Shown here: piece after piece, positions 8,882 to 18,466 of the stretch | Layout: every line of letters starts with the position of its first letter | Position numbering within the stretch: position 1 is the stretch's first letter | Assembly (NCBI GenBank): GCA_030388725.1 | Contig: CP128857.1 | Location: forward strand, 2,604,001-2,668,000 | Length of the DNA stretch: 64,000 nt | Source of the DNA: Prodigiosinella aquatilis | GTDB lineage: Bacteria > Pseudomonadota > Gammaproteobacteria > Enterobacterales > Enterobacteriaceae | Direction of reading: 5' to 3' | The notes under the pieces: generated by a model | Database searches by the model: none | What the model saw: the letters and a program-made list of their open reading frames with translations, nothing else | What the model was told of the DNA's origin: nothing | Program-made: the position numbers and the translations under genes

Positions 8882-11188
8882 ATGAAATTTAAATCATCTA
8901 TCAAGCCATACCACGCTGCTGCGGGTGGCTGGGGCTCTCTAGAAGCCACTACCCGTTTTGTACTGGATAGCAAGCAAGCGCTGAAAAATATCCGCCATTT
9001 GATGCGAGTCAATAAAAGCAAAGGATTTGACTGCCCTGGCTGCGCCTGGGGTGACGATAACAGCAGTACGTTTAGCTTTTGCGAAAATGGGGCCAAAGCC
9101 GTTAGTTGGGAAGCCACTCGCAAAACTGTTGGCCCAGATTTTTTTGTCGCCCACAGCGTCAGTGCTCTACGCCGCCAGAGTGACTATTTTCTCGAGTATC
9201 AGGGACGACTGACACATCCGATGCGTTATGACCGTCAGCATGATCACTATGTACCGATCAGTTGGGACGATGCGTTTGCCATTATTTCCCGCCACATCCA
9301 TGAGCTGGCGCATCCAGATCAACTAGAATTGTATACGTCAGGTCGTGCCAGCAATGAAGCTTCGTTCCTCTATCAATTATTCGGCCGCATGGTGGGCACC
9401 AACAATTTTCCGGACTGTTCCAACATGTGCCATGAAGCCAGTGGCACCGGGCTAAAACAGAGTATTGGCGTAGGTAAAGGTACTGTCCGCTTGCAGGACT
9501 TTGAACTCGCCGATGCCATTTTTGTGTTCGGGCAAAACCCCGGCACCAACCATCCACGGATGTTGCACAGTCTGCGGCATGCCGCCGACCGCGGTGCCCA
9601 TATTGTGGCGTTCAACACTTTGCGTGAACGCGGTCTGGAACGCTTCGCCAATCCACAAAATCCGCTGGAATTGCTAACACCGTTGTCTGGCACCATCAGC
9701 GAAACCTATCTGCAACCCAATCTTGGCGGCGACATGGCTGCGGTGCGTGGCATGGCGAAGGCGTTGCTGGAAACACATCGACAACGTCTGACCATCGGTG
9801 AAACAGGATTGTTTGATCAGGTATTTATCGACCAGCACACCGACGGGATCGACGCTTGGTTGACGATGGTGGATGCCACCAGCTGGCCACAAATCGAACA
9901 GCAATCAGGACTGAGTGAAACACAGATCCGCTATGTTGCCGCTATTTATCAGCGATCAAAACGGGTGATTTGTACCTGGGCAATGGGTATTACTCAGCAT
10001 AAACATTCAGTGGCGACAGTTCGGGAAATCGTTAATCTGCAACTACTGTTTGGGCAATTGGGAAAACCGGGCGCGGGGCTATGTCCAGTGCGTGGTCATA
10101 GCAACGTACAAGGCAATCGCACAATGGGTATTGACGAGAAACCGTCCACTGCTTTGCTCGATAGTCTGTCCGATCATTTTCACTTCACCCCGCCGCGTGG
10201 TCACGGCCACAATACGGTACAAGCCATCGAGGCCATGCTACGTGATGAAGTCAAAGTGCTAATCACCCTGGGAGGCAATCTGGCCGCCGCAGCACCAGAT
10301 ACCGAACGTACAGCTGACGCCATCAGCCGCTGTCATCTCACTGTTCATATCAGTACCAAACTTAACCGCAGCCATCTGGTCACCGCGCAAGAAGATACAT
10401 TAATTCTACCCACGCTCGGTCGTACCGATCAGGACATACAGGCCAGCGGATCACAATTCATCACGGTGGAAGACTCTTTCAGTATGGTGCACGCTTCCGA
10501 AGGCGTCGGCCAGCCACTGTCGCCGGAGCAACGTTCCGAAATCGCTATCGTCGCCGGTATTGCCCAAGCGACATTAGGCAACGATCACGTTGATTGGCTG
10601 GCGCTGGCGGCAGACTATAGTCTAATACGCGATCATATCGCTGCCACGTTACCAGGATTCAACGACTTCAATCAACGTTGTGCCGAGCCCGGGGGATTTT
10701 GGCTGGGCAATGCGGCAGCTGAATACCATTTTCACACGCCAACCGGTAAAGCCCGCTTCAGCAGTGCCCCGCTACCAGTCAGTGTGGTTCCCAAAGGCGA
10801 TGGCTCCACACCGTTCACGTTGCAAACACTTCGTTCGCATGATCAATACAACACCACTATCTACGGACTGGATGATCGCTACCGCGGAGTATACGGCCAA
10901 CGCGAAGTGCTATTTATGCACCCGGAAGATATTGCCGGATTGGGGCTGGAGGAGGGTGATCAGGTGGATATTGAAACCTTATGGCATGATGGTATCTTAC
11001 GCAAAGTAACTGGATTCCGGCTAGTGGGTTATAATATTCCCCCCGGCAACCTGGCGGCTTACTATCCAGAAACCAATCCGCTGGTGCCGCTTTCCAGCTA
11101 TGGTGACGAAACCTTTACGCCGACATCCAAGTCAATTCCAGTACGGATTACGCCCAGCGCGGAACAGCCTGAATCCCGGATTGCCTAA
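8882..11188 (+). CDS. FdhF/YdeP-type molybdopterin oxidoreductase
   Basis: A 768-aa protein with end-to-end similarity to E. coli YdeP (759 aa), an oxidoreductase of the formate-dehydrogenase-alpha superfamily associated with acid resistance. The N-terminus has the family motif FDCPGCAWGDD (about residues 49-59). Further motifs are YTSGRASNEA, FPDCSNMCHEASG and GQNPGTNHPRML, which bind the bis-MGD cofactor, and the C-terminal dinucleotide-binding domain includes LRSHDQYNTTIYGLDDRYRG. No twin-arginine signal is seen, so it should be cytoplasmic. Substrate is unknown. It stands alone apart from the divergent LysR gene. Confidence 0.88.
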   Translation: MKFKSSIKPYHAAAGGWGSLEATTRFVLDSKQALKNIRHLMRVNKSKGFDCPGCAWGDDNSSTFSFCENGAKAVSWEATRKTVGPDFFVAHSVSALRRQSDYFLEYQGRLTHPMRYDRQHDHYVPISWDDAFAIISRHIHELAHPDQLELYTSGRASNEASFLYQLFGRMVGTNNFPDCSNMCHEASGTGLKQSIGVGKGTVRLQDFELADAIFVFGQNPGTNHPRMLHSLRHAADRGAHIVAFNTLRERGLERFANPQNPLELLTPLSGTISETYLQPNLGGDMAAVRGMAKALLETHRQRLTIGETGLFDQVFIDQHTDGIDAWLTMVDATSWPQIEQQSGLSETQIRYVAAIYQRSKRVICTWAMGITQHKHSVATVREIVNLQLLFGQLGKPGAGLCPVRGHSNVQGNRTMGIDEKPSTALLDSLSDHFHFTPPRGHGHNTVQAIEAMLRDEVKVLITLGGNLAAAAPDTERTADAISRCHLTVHISTKLNRSHLVTAQEDTLILPTLGRTDQDIQASGSQFITVEDSFSMVHASEGVGQPLSPEQRSEIAIVAGIAQATLGNDHVDWLALAADYSLIRDHIAATLPGFNDFNQRCAEPGGFWLGNAAAEYHFHTPTGKARFSSAPLPVSVVPKGDGSTPFTLQTLRSHDQYNTTIYGLDDRYRGVYGQREVLFMHPEDIAGLGLEEGDQVDIETLWHDGILRKVTGFRLVGYNIPPGNLAAYYPETNPLVPLSSYGDETFTPTSKSIPVRITPSAEQPESRIA

Positions 11189-11332
11189 CTGCACTCGAAT
11201 GGGAGATACTCAGATTGCACAAGGCCCGAGCCGGATATTCCCTGCATTACCTGATCAGCGCTTGCCGCCAGCGACTGATTCGCGTAAAACTATTCGCCGC
11301 TAAAGCCACTTATAACCGCATTCCTGGACGCT

Positions 11333-13264
11333 ATGTTTCAAGATAATCCGCTGCTTGCTCAGCTTAAACAGCAACTCCATTCCCAAACGCCACGGGTAGA
11401 AGGCGTCGTTAAAGCTACCGATAAGGGATTCGGCTTTCTTGAAGCCGACGCTCAAAAGAGTTACTTCATTCCGCCACCGCAAATGAAGAAAGTCATGCAC
11501 GGTGACCGTATTGTCGCCACAGTGCATACGGAAAAAGAGCGAGAAAGCGTCGAACCGGAATCGTTAGTTGAGCCGTTCCTGACCCGTTTTGTCGGGCGTG
11601 TTCAGAAGAAAGACGATCGTCTGGCTATTATTCCTGATCATCCTTTACTGAAAGAATCCATCTCTTGCCACACCGCACACGCGTTGACGCATGACTTTCA
11701 AGAGGGTGACTGGGCTGTAGCGGAAATGCGCCGGCACCCGCTGAAAGGTGATCGCAACTTCCACGCTGAACTAACGCAGTACATTACTAACAGTGAGGAT
11801 CCTCTGGTTCCATGGTGGGTGACATTGTCACGTCACGATCTGGAGCGTACTGCGCCCGAGGCCGATACTGCCGCACTGGATGATGGGGATTTGCAGCGAG
11901 AAGACTTAACCGCGCTGGATTTTGTCACTATCGACAGTGCCAGTACGGAAGATATGGACGATGCCTTGTTCGTACAGGATAACGATGATGGTTCACTGCA
12001 ACTGACGGTAGCTATTGCCGACCCTACCGCCTATGTCCCTGCTGGCAGTGAACTGGATGCAATTGCGCGTCATCGCGCGTTTACCAATTATTTGCCCGGT
12101 TTCAATATCCCAATGCTCCCGCGCCATTTATCGGATGATATCTGTTCACTACGGCCGGGAGAACGTCGTCCGGTACTGGCATGCCGCATGACTATCGCCG
12201 CCGATGGAACGCTGGATGATATGCACTTCTTCGCAGCCTGGATTGAGTCCAAAGCCAAGCTGGCCTACGACAGTGTTTCTGATTGGCTGGAACAACAAGG
12301 TGACTGGCAACCTGCCAGCGAGACAATTGCCCATCAGCTCCGTCTGCTACAGCGCGTATGCCTGGCCCGCAGTCACTGGCGCACGACACATGCTCTGGTA
12401 TTCAAAGATCACCCAGACTACCGCTTCTTGTTGGGAGACAAAGGTGAAGTGCTGGATATCGTGGTAGAACACCGTCGTATTGCCAACCGTATTGTGGAAG
12501 AAGCGATGATTGCCGCTAACGTTTGTGCGGCGCAGGTTCTACGTGACAAGCTTGGTTTTGGTATTTACAACGTACATAACGGCTTTGATCCGTCCAAGGT
12601 GGAACAAGCGGTCACCGTGCTGGGGAATAATGGTATTCATGCCGATGCGCAACATCTGCTGACATTGGAGGGTTTTTGTACGTTGCGCCGTGAACTGGAT
12701 ACTCAGCCAACACAATTCCTTGACAGTCGTATCCGTCGTTTTCAGTCATTTGCGGAAGTCAGCACTACGCCTGGGCCACATTTTGGCCTTGGTCTGGAAG
12801 CTTATGCCACCTGGACTTCGCCAATCCGTAAGTACGGAGATATGGTGAATCATCGCCTGCTGAAAGCAATTATTAGTGGTCAGCCGACAGAAAAACCACA
12901 GGATGACGTTACTGTGAAGTTGTCAGAACGCCGTCGTTTGAATCGTATGGCTGAACGTGATGTCAGTGACTGGCTGTATGCCCGTTTCTTAAAAGAAAAA
13001 GCAGGCACTGACGTGCGTTTTCTGGCAGAAATTATGGACGTAACTCGCGGTGGTCTGCGTGTTCGTTTATTGGATAACGGTGCCTCGGCATTTATTCCCG
13101 CATCATTTATTCATGCGGTACGTGATGAACTGGTATGCAGCCAGGAAACCGGTACCGTGACGGTGAAAGGTGAAACGGTATATCGCCAAAGTGATACACT
13201 GGAAGTGACCATTGCTGAAGTTCGTTTGGATACTCGTAACATTATCGCCAAACCGGCAGCTTAA
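11333..13264 (+). CDS. rnb: RNase II, 3'-5' exoribonuclease
   Basis: RNase II degrades single-stranded RNA processively from the 3' end and is a main mRNA-decay enzyme. The protein is 643 aa (E. coli 644). It has N-terminal cold-shock-type RNA-binding domains (about 1-160), the RNB catalytic domain (about 190-520) and a C-terminal S1 domain (about 555-640). The four catalytic aspartates D201, D207, D209 and D210 are in [10 protein letters not shown] at the positions known from E. coli. No strong ribosome site precedes the ATG, but the N-terminus [11 protein letters not shown] matches E. coli exactly. Confidence 0.97.
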   Translation: MFQDNPLLAQLKQQLHSQTPRVEGVVKATDKGFGFLEADAQKSYFIPPPQMKKVMHGDRIVATVHTEKERESVEPESLVEPFLTRFVGRVQKKDDRLAIIPDHPLLKESISCHTAHALTHDFQEGDWAVAEMRRHPLKGDRNFHAELTQYITNSEDPLVPWWVTLSRHDLERTAPEADTAALDDGDLQREDLTALDFVTIDSASTEDMDDALFVQDNDDGSLQLTVAIADPTAYVPAGSELDAIARHRAFTNYLPGFNIPMLPRHLSDDICSLRPGERRPVLACRMTIAADGTLDDMHFFAAWIESKAKLAYDSVSDWLEQQGDWQPASETIAHQLRLLQRVCLARSHWRTTHALVFKDHPDYRFLLGDKGEVLDIVVEHRRIANRIVEEAMIAANVCAAQVLRDKLGFGIYNVHNGFDPSKVEQAVTVLGNNGIHADAQHLLTLEGFCTLRRELDTQPTQFLDSRIRRFQSFAEVSTTPGPHFGLGLEAYATWTSPIRKYGDMVNHRLLKAIISGQPTEKPQDDVTVKLSERRRLNRMAERDVSDWLYARFLKEKAGTDVRFLAEIMDVTRGGLRVRLLDNGASAFIPASFIHAVRDELVCSQETGTVTVKGETVYRQSDTLEVTIAEVRLDTRNIIAKPAA

Positions 13265-13273
13265 TCTCATCGC

Positions 13274-13296
13274 GCCATCAGGGTCCTCCTGATGGC
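13274..13296 (+). terminator. Hairpin after rnb
   Basis: A perfect 9-base stem GCCATCAGG / CCTGATGGC with a 5-base loop starts 10 bases after the rnb stop. The following bases are only moderately T-rich, so termination strength is uncertain. Confidence 0.5.
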
Positions 13297-13329
13297 ACAA
13301 TTCTCTCTGGATTTATCACTGGAGCACCA

Positions 13330-14247
13330 ATGAAAAAAATTGCTATCGGGAATTCAACGTTACTGACTGCCAACATTTCGTTGGGCTGTATGCGCCTGGC
13401 CAGTAAAAGTGTCGATGAGGCAGTTACTATCCTCAACACCGCACGGGATATTGGGATCGATTTATTTGATCACGCCGACATCTATGGCGCTGGAAAATCC
13501 GAGGAAATTTTTGCCGCCGCCATGCAGAAATCAGCCATACCACGCGACGCACTATTTATCCAAAGCAAGTGCGGGATTCGTAAAGGCTATTTCGATTTTT
13601 CCAAAGCACATATTGTCGCTTCGGTAGACGCCAGCTTGCGTCGGCTGCACACTGATTATCTGGATACCCTGTTACTACATCGCCCCGATACGTTATTCGA
13701 GCCGGATGAAGTAGCTGCTGCTTTCGATGAACTGGAAACCACTGGCAAAGTGCGCTATTTCGGCGTCAGCAACCAGCATCCATTACAAATTGAACTACTG
13801 AAAAAATCGGTACACCAACCACTGATTGCCAACCAGCTGCAACTCAGCATCATGCATACGCCGATGATTGATGCTGGTCTCAATGTCAATATGACCAACC
13901 CGGCATCCGTGAATCATGATGGTGCCGTGCTGGAGTACAGCCGACTTCATGATATGACCATTCAAGCCTGGTCACCTTTTCAGTATGGATTTTTTACTGG
14001 CGTATTTCTGGACAATGAAAAATTCCCGCAGCTCAATGCCACCATTGATCGCATTGCTGAGCAATATGGTGTGAAAAATACCGCTGTCGCCGTGGCCTGG
14101 ATCCTGCGCCATCCGGCCAACATGCAGGTGATTGTGGGCAGCATGGACCCTCAGCGCCTGCAAGATATTACCCTGGCGTCGGAACTGCGCTTAACACGTG
14201 AAGAGTGGTACGAAATCTATCGTGCCGCCGGAAATATACTGCCATAA
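13330..14247 (+). CDS. Aldo/keto reductase, YdhF-like (COG4989)
   Basis: A 305-aa NAD(P)H-dependent aldo/keto reductase of the YdhF group (E. coli YdhF 298 aa). The catalytic tetrad can be followed: Asp and Tyr in DLFDHADIYG (about residues 42-51), Lys in IQSKCG and His in LLLHRPD. The C-terminal cofactor segment is VIVGSMDPQRLQDI. GGAG lies nine bases before the ATG. The physiological substrate is not known for this group. In E. coli ydhF lies near slyA/ydhL; here the homologue follows rnb, so it may be a paralogue or have been relocated. Confidence 0.85.
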   Translation: MKKIAIGNSTLLTANISLGCMRLASKSVDEAVTILNTARDIGIDLFDHADIYGAGKSEEIFAAAMQKSAIPRDALFIQSKCGIRKGYFDFSKAHIVASVDASLRRLHTDYLDTLLLHRPDTLFEPDEVAAAFDELETTGKVRYFGVSNQHPLQIELLKKSVHQPLIANQLQLSIMHTPMIDAGLNVNMTNPASVNHDGAVLEYSRLHDMTIQAWSPFQYGFFTGVFLDNEKFPQLNATIDRIAEQYGVKNTAVAVAWILRHPANMQVIVGSMDPQRLQDITLASELRLTREEWYEIYRAAGNILP

Positions 14248-14252
14248 CGCAA

Positions 14253-14290
14253 AACGAGTCCGGCAATGACCGCCAGACTCGTTCTTTCTT
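14253..14290 (+). terminator. Terminator after aldo/keto reductase
   Basis: Stem AACGAGTC / GACTCGTT (14253-14260 with 14276-14283) is followed by TCTTTCTT, consistent with a Rho-independent terminator. Confidence 0.6.
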
Positions 14291-14383
14291 GTTTAACTTC
14301 TGAGCAATCCGTTATAACACTTGATTATTGCTTGAATATCCACGTCTCCAGTGAAGTAAATTCGTGAAATCAGGCAAAATACA

Positions 14384-15079
14384 TTATTGCCCGTAGTAAG
14401 CGTTCTTACCGTGCTTACGCAGGTAGTGTTTATCCAGCAAGGTTTGCTGCATCGGTTCCAGAGTCGGCGTCAGCTGACGTGAAAATATCCCCATATAGGC
14501 AATTTCCTCCAGAACAACGGCATTATGCACCGCATTATGAGCATCACTTCCCCAGGCAAAAGGACCGTGCGAATTCACCAACACAGCAGGAATATCGGTG
14601 GGAGAAAGATGTCGCTGGTGAAAGGTTTCAACGATAACCTGGCCGGTTTCCCGCTCATAGTGGCCGTTAATCTCGTCATCGGTCATTAATCGGGTACAGG
14701 GAATGGCGCCATAGAAGTAATCGGCATGCGTGGTTCCCCATGCCGGTAGATCGTGTCCTGACTGGGCCCAAATAGTGGCATGGCGAGAATGTGTATGGAC
14801 AATTCCACCGATCGAATCAAAGGCCAGATAAAGCACCCGGTGAGTATCGGTATCTGATGATGGTTTTTTTGAGCCTTCAACTATACGCCCTGTCTCTAGC
14901 TCTACGACCACCATATCGTTTACTGTCATCACATCGTATTCTACGCCTGAAGGCTTAATCACCATTAATCCTTGCTGACGATCTACCGCACTGACATTAC
15001 CCCAGGTAAATGTCACCAAATGATGCCGAGGTAAGGCCAAATTAGCTTCAAGTACCTGATTTTTAATTTCATCTAACAT
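14384..15079 (-). CDS. araD: L-ribulose-5-phosphate 4-epimerase
   Basis: A class II aldolase-fold epimerase, 231 aa, the exact length of E. coli AraD, which interconverts L-ribulose 5-phosphate and D-xylulose 5-phosphate in arabinose use. The zinc histidines are in [10 protein letters not shown] (about residues 95-104) and the C-terminal active-site segment is [15 protein letters not shown]. UlaF and SgbE are close paralogues with the same chemistry, but similarity in [10 protein letters not shown] and the C-terminus favours AraD. It stands alone: no araB, araA or araC is in the window. A ribosome site (GGGAG) precedes the ATG. Confidence 0.9.
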   Translation of the reverse strand: MLDEIKNQVLEANLALPRHHLVTFTWGNVSAVDRQQGLMVIKPSGVEYDVMTVNDMVVVELETGRIVEGSKKPSSDTDTHRVLYLAFDSIGGIVHTHSRHATIWAQSGHDLPAWGTTHADYFYGAIPCTRLMTDDEINGHYERETGQVIVETFHQRHLSPTDIPAVLVNSHGPFAWGSDAHNAVHNAVVLEEIAYMGIFSRQLTPTLEPMQQTLLDKHYLRKHGKNAYYGQ

Positions 15080-15431
15080 TATCCACTCCCTTTAGCCATT
15101 TCATTCTATTCTCTCGGTGACACGTCACTCCCGGTATGGGCTAAATAGCTAAAGATCTGTCAGCGTTCTGCTGCACCAGCAGAAGTATAACCAGACTGGC
15201 AAGTCTGGCAGATCGCGCGTTGACAACAACAGCAATGAGGACTGTACTATGAACAGAATTAAGAGTTTTTACCTGTTGCTGCTAATATCGATGATTATAC
15301 TGACGCCTGGGTGATATAAGGCGAAAAATTTATATTTTATTTTAGGAAAAGCACGAATAACAATATTTTCCTCATTTCAGGCCAGCAATAATCTTGTTTA
15401 AAACGCAAAGCGGATCCAACGGGAGAAAATC
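15080..15431. other. araD/osmB intergenic region with two hairpins
   Basis: This 352-base stretch must hold the divergent araD and osmB promoters. It contains two perfect hairpins, TTCTGCTG-CAC-CAGCAGAA (15166-15184) and CCAGACT-GGCA-AGTCTGG (15191-15208), and the 21-codon ORF described separately. Confidence 0.5.
15249..15314 (+). CDS. Possible 21-aa hydrophobic peptide
   Basis: An ATG at 15249, eight bases after GAGG, opens a 22-codon frame (stop included) encoding MNRIKSFY followed by LLLLISMIILTPG. The peptide is basic at the N-terminus and then almost entirely hydrophobic, as in Ibs-type type I toxins and other tiny membrane proteins. The leader carries two hairpins within 85 bases upstream. 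I do not recognise the sequence; it may be chance, since a 22-codon frame is not significant by itself. Confidence 0.3.
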   Translation: MNRIKSFYLLLLISMIILTPG

Positions 15432-15647
15432 ATGAGAGTGAACCAACGTTTAGTCATAGCCGCCATGGCAATAGCACTAACCATCGGGTTGAGCGGTTGT
15501 TCCAATATGTCCAAACGAGATCGAAATACAGCTATTGGCGCTGGCGCTGGTGCGATCGGCGGTTCAGTTCTGACCCACGGTAGTGTATTGGGAACAGTAG
15601 GTGGCGCAGCCGTAGGAGGTATTGTCGGTCATCAAGTCACTAAGTGA
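15432..15647 (+). CDS. osmB: OsmB, osmotically inducible lipoprotein
   Basis: A 71-aa lipoprotein (E. coli 72). The signal peptide ends in the lipobox LSGC with Cys23 as the lipidated residue, and the mature part begins SNMSKRDRNTAIGAGAG, nearly identical to E. coli. A glycine-zipper region (AIGAGAGAIGGSV...GGAAVGGIVGHQV) fills the rest. In E. coli it is induced by osmotic stress, RpoS and Rcs. GGGAGAA precedes the ATG. Confidence 0.93.
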   Translation: MRVNQRLVIAAMAIALTIGLSGCSNMSKRDRNTAIGAGAGAIGGSVLTHGSVLGTVGGAAVGGIVGHQVTK

Positions 15648-15653
15648 TTCCCT

Positions 15654-15681
15654 GTGCAGGCTCGATTTTCCGAGCCTGCAC
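15654..15681. terminator. Bidirectional hairpin osmB/yciH
   Basis: Eleven-base stem GTGCAGGCTCG / CGAGCCTGCAC with a 6-base loop lies between the convergent osmB and yciH genes and can serve both. Confidence 0.6.
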
Positions 15682-15717
15682 TATCATGGCTTCATCGATA
15701 GTTTGTTCCGGTCACCA

Positions 15718-16044
15718 TTAGCCTCCTGCCAATTTTACCTTCATCCCTTTAGCTTCTAGCAACTGTTTCAACAGATCACGTTTATCGCCCTGAACCTCAA
15801 TTGCGCCATCTTTCACCGAACCACCACAACCACATCGTTTCTTCAGCTCGCCAGCCAGTTTTTCCAGTGCGGCGGCATCAAGTTCGACACCAGTGATAAC
15901 ACAGACACCTTTACCTTTACGTCCACTGGTCTGGCGCTGAATACGAACAATACCATCGCCCTGAGGGCGTGACACTGGCGCGTCTTCCGGTTTAATGCGA
16001 CCGTTTTCCGTTGTATACACCAGACGGCTGTTATCATCATTCAT
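15718..16044 (-). CDS. yciH: YciH, SUI1/eIF1-like protein
   Basis: A 108-aa protein of the SUI1 family, nearly identical in length and sequence to E. coli YciH, which resembles translation initiation factor eIF1. The core IQRQTSGRKGKGVC and the cysteine motif CGCGG (about residues 71-75) are visible. Two adjacent ATGs exist (16047 and 16044); I chose 16044 because MNDDNSRLVY aligns with E. coli. The gene overlaps or abuts the pyrF stop (TAATGATG), so it is translated with pyrF. Confidence 0.93.
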   Translation of the reverse strand: MNDDNSRLVYTTENGRIKPEDAPVSRPQGDGIVRIQRQTSGRKGKGVCVITGVELDAAALEKLAGELKKRCGCGGSVKDGAIEVQGDKRDLLKQLLEAKGMKVKLAGG

Positions 16045-16046
16045 CA

Positions 16047-16781
16047 TTATCTCCCTTGCAGCGACAACAGGATATCTTTCAATGCCTGAGCCGGATCCGC
16101 TGACTGAGTAATGGGGCGTCCAATAACCATATAATCGACACCAGCCTGCAACGCCTGTTCCGGTGTCATAATCCGCCGCTGATCGCCCGCCTGACTACCA
16201 GCCGGACGGATACCCGGCGTCACCAGCGTAAATCCGGCGCCACATACCTGTTTCAAATGCTCAGCTTCATGCGCAGAACACACTACACCATCTAATCCAC
16301 ACTGTTGAGTCAGCATGGCCAGTCGTTCAGCTTGCTCTGCCGGCGACAATATAATACCAAGGCCACGTAAATCATCTGTGTCCATACTGGTTAGTACCGT
16401 CACGGCAATTAACCGAGGTGCCTCACTACCAAATGGATGCAACGCCTCTTTAGCCGCCACCATCATGCGAGCACCACCGCTGGCGTGAACGTTCACCATC
16501 CACACGCCCAATTCGGCAGCTGCAGCCACGGCTCGCGCTGTGGTATTAGGAATATCGTGAAATTTCAGGTCAAGAAAAACATCAAAACCACGCTGCTGCA
16601 AATCCTTGACCAACTGTGGACCAAACAGTGTAAACATCTCTTTGCCTACCTTCAGGCGGCAATCTTGCGGATCGATGTGATCAACAAAATCATAGGCAGC
16701 ACGCTGATCGGCGTAATCGAGCGCAACGATAATCGGTGATGTGGTTGATGCTTTTTTCTGCCCTACAGTTTCGACATTCAC
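16047..16781 (-). CDS. pyrF: Orotidine 5'-phosphate decarboxylase
   Basis: PyrF catalyses the last step of UMP synthesis. The frame is open from a TTG at 16796, but the GTG at 16781 sits behind GAGGGA and gives 244 aa (E. coli 245), so I start there. The catalytic Asp-Lys-Asp array is in [12 protein letters not shown], and the phosphate-binding segment is [15 protein letters not shown] near residue 215. It is followed directly by yciH and preceded by lapB, the E. coli order. Confidence 0.95.
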   Translation of the reverse strand: MNVETVGQKKASTTSPIIVALDYADQRAAYDFVDHIDPQDCRLKVGKEMFTLFGPQLVKDLQQRGFDVFLDLKFHDIPNTTARAVAAAAELGVWMVNVHASGGARMMVAAKEALHPFGSEAPRLIAVTVLTSMDTDDLRGLGIILSPAEQAERLAMLTQQCGLDGVVCSAHEAEHLKQVCGAGFTLVTPGIRPAGSQAGDQRRIMTPEQALQAGVDYMVIGRPITQSADPAQALKDILLSLQGR

Positions 16782-16974
16782 GAGTATTTCCCTCAATTAC
16801 ACATGCTGATAAGTAAAGCCCTACTTTCCCGCCGCGCATTCTACATGTCCAGACCAGCAAATCCCAGCCGCCTGGAAAGCATTACCAGTCTATTGCCTGA
16901 TGGTCAGCACCAGAAGAGTAAATGCACTATTGGTATGTTGTAACTAAAATCAGATAAATAAACATTTGCCACGG

Positions 16975-18144
16975 CTATTCACCATCAAGGCCGCGAATGG
17001 GCTTGATACTGGCCCACGTCCGACAGGAAGGACAATGCCAATATAGTGACTGTGATGTAAATCCACATTTGTTACAACTATAGCGGGGTTTTGTCTGGAC
17101 TTGCTCACCGACCATCTTACGCAATACAACCAGGCTCTCTTTGGCTCTTCCGTCCTCTGCCTCTCGCAAATGAAAGTCCATCAGCCGGTGAAATCCTCGC
17201 ATGGTAGGGTGTCGCTGAATCTGGCGGTTGATATAGATCTGAGCGACTTCGGTACCGTCTTCTCGTTCAATAATATCCGCCAGCATCAGTTCTGCGGTGG
17301 CGCCAGTGTTTTCCTCCACGCACCGTTTCAAAAACGCAGACCAATCCTGAGGTTGATGTAAATGCTGATAGCACTCCTCCAGCATCGGCAACGTTTCACT
17401 GACAAAATCCCTATCCTGCTCCAACACTTGTTGCAACGCCGCTATCGCTGGGGAAAACTGCTGCTGGGCCATATAAATACGCCCTATCATGATAGAAGCG
17501 CGAGCACACTGATTATCCGATGCTATGGCTTTCTTCAACAACGCCATAGCTTTGTTCAAATCATCATTACCCATGAATTGCAGTGCCAGTTCACAGTAAA
17601 AGTGGGCGATCTCTACTCGCAATCGGTCGGTGCCCAATTTGACCAGTTTTTCCGCCGTATCAATAGCGGTCTGCCAGTCACTGGTCGCCTGATAAATCTG
17701 CAGTAATTGCTGTAACGCACTGAGGCGGAAATCTTCTTCATCCACCAATTGTTTGAATATTTTTTCGGCACGGTCATACAGCCCTGCCGTCATATAATCA
17801 CGCCCCAGTTGCTGTACAGCCAGCAAACGTTGTTCAAACGTCAACGCGGTACTTTCCGTCAGTGCCTGGTGGATGCGGATGGCGCGGTCAACCTCACCAC
17901 GTGAGCGAAACAGATTTCCCAGTGTAAGGTGAGCTTCAAAGGTATTGGTATCGTCCTTAAGCATATCAAGGAATAGCTCAACCGCTTTATCCTGCTGATT
18001 GGATAACAGAAAGTTGACGCCTGTCACATAATCCCGCGACAGACGGTTAGCTTCATCCTGTTTATCCTGCTGTGCGCTTCTGCGGCCCATATACCAGCCA
18101 TACGCGGCGGCAACTGGCAGCAACAGAAACAGCAGTTCTAACAT
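16975..18144 (-). CDS. lapB: LapB (YciM), lipopolysaccharide assembly protein
   Basis: LapB tethers FtsH-mediated degradation of LpxC and so balances LPS with phospholipid synthesis. The 389-aa protein (E. coli 389) has an N-terminal membrane helix (about residues 1-20), tetratricopeptide repeats through about residue 340, and a C-terminal rubredoxin-like metal site with two CxxC pairs (CNKCG near 357 and CPSC near 371). It is 13 bases downstream of lapA, forming the lapAB operon. Confidence 0.95.
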   Translation of the reverse strand: MLELLFLLLPVAAAYGWYMGRRSAQQDKQDEANRLSRDYVTGVNFLLSNQQDKAVELFLDMLKDDTNTFEAHLTLGNLFRSRGEVDRAIRIHQALTESTALTFEQRLLAVQQLGRDYMTAGLYDRAEKIFKQLVDEEDFRLSALQQLLQIYQATSDWQTAIDTAEKLVKLGTDRLRVEIAHFYCELALQFMGNDDLNKAMALLKKAIASDNQCARASIMIGRIYMAQQQFSPAIAALQQVLEQDRDFVSETLPMLEECYQHLHQPQDWSAFLKRCVEENTGATAELMLADIIEREDGTEVAQIYINRQIQRHPTMRGFHRLMDFHLREAEDGRAKESLVVLRKMVGEQVQTKPRYSCNKCGFTSQSLYWHCPSCRTWASIKPIRGLDGE

Positions 18145-18157
18145 AGGGAGTGATTCC

Positions 18158-18466
18158 TTAGTGGGTCGTTGTTTGCTCAGGCGGTGTCACGTTAACTTCA
18201 TCAGTGATGGGTAATTGCTGCTCAAGGCGTTTGACTTTACGTTGTTCACGCCCTAGCGCAATGCGTACCCGCAGATAAAACAGACCGCAGATCACCCATC
18301 CCAAAATGAACCCGACCGCAAACAGTGTCGCCAACAACGTTGAAAGCTGATATTCGCCCTGTGCAACCAGATAATTAAAGGTAATAACCTGATCGTTATG
18401 CGCGCCCAGTGTGACAGAAATAATGAATATCGCCAGCACGAGGAGAAAAATTAGCATGTATTTCAC
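18158..18466 (-). CDS. lapA: LapA (YciS), LPS assembly membrane protein
   Basis: A 102-aa inner-membrane protein with the same length as E. coli LapA. Two transmembrane helices (about residues 3-21 and 44-64) are followed by a basic coiled-coil tail (REQRKVKRLEQQL). It acts with LapB in LPS regulation. In E. coli the operon also uses a heat-shock promoter; I could not identify one here. Confidence 0.93.
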   Translation of the reverse strand: MKYMLIFLLVLAIFIISVTLGAHNDQVITFNYLVAQGEYQLSTLLATLFAVGFILGWVICGLFYLRVRIALGREQRKVKRLEQQLPITDEVNVTPPEQTTTH

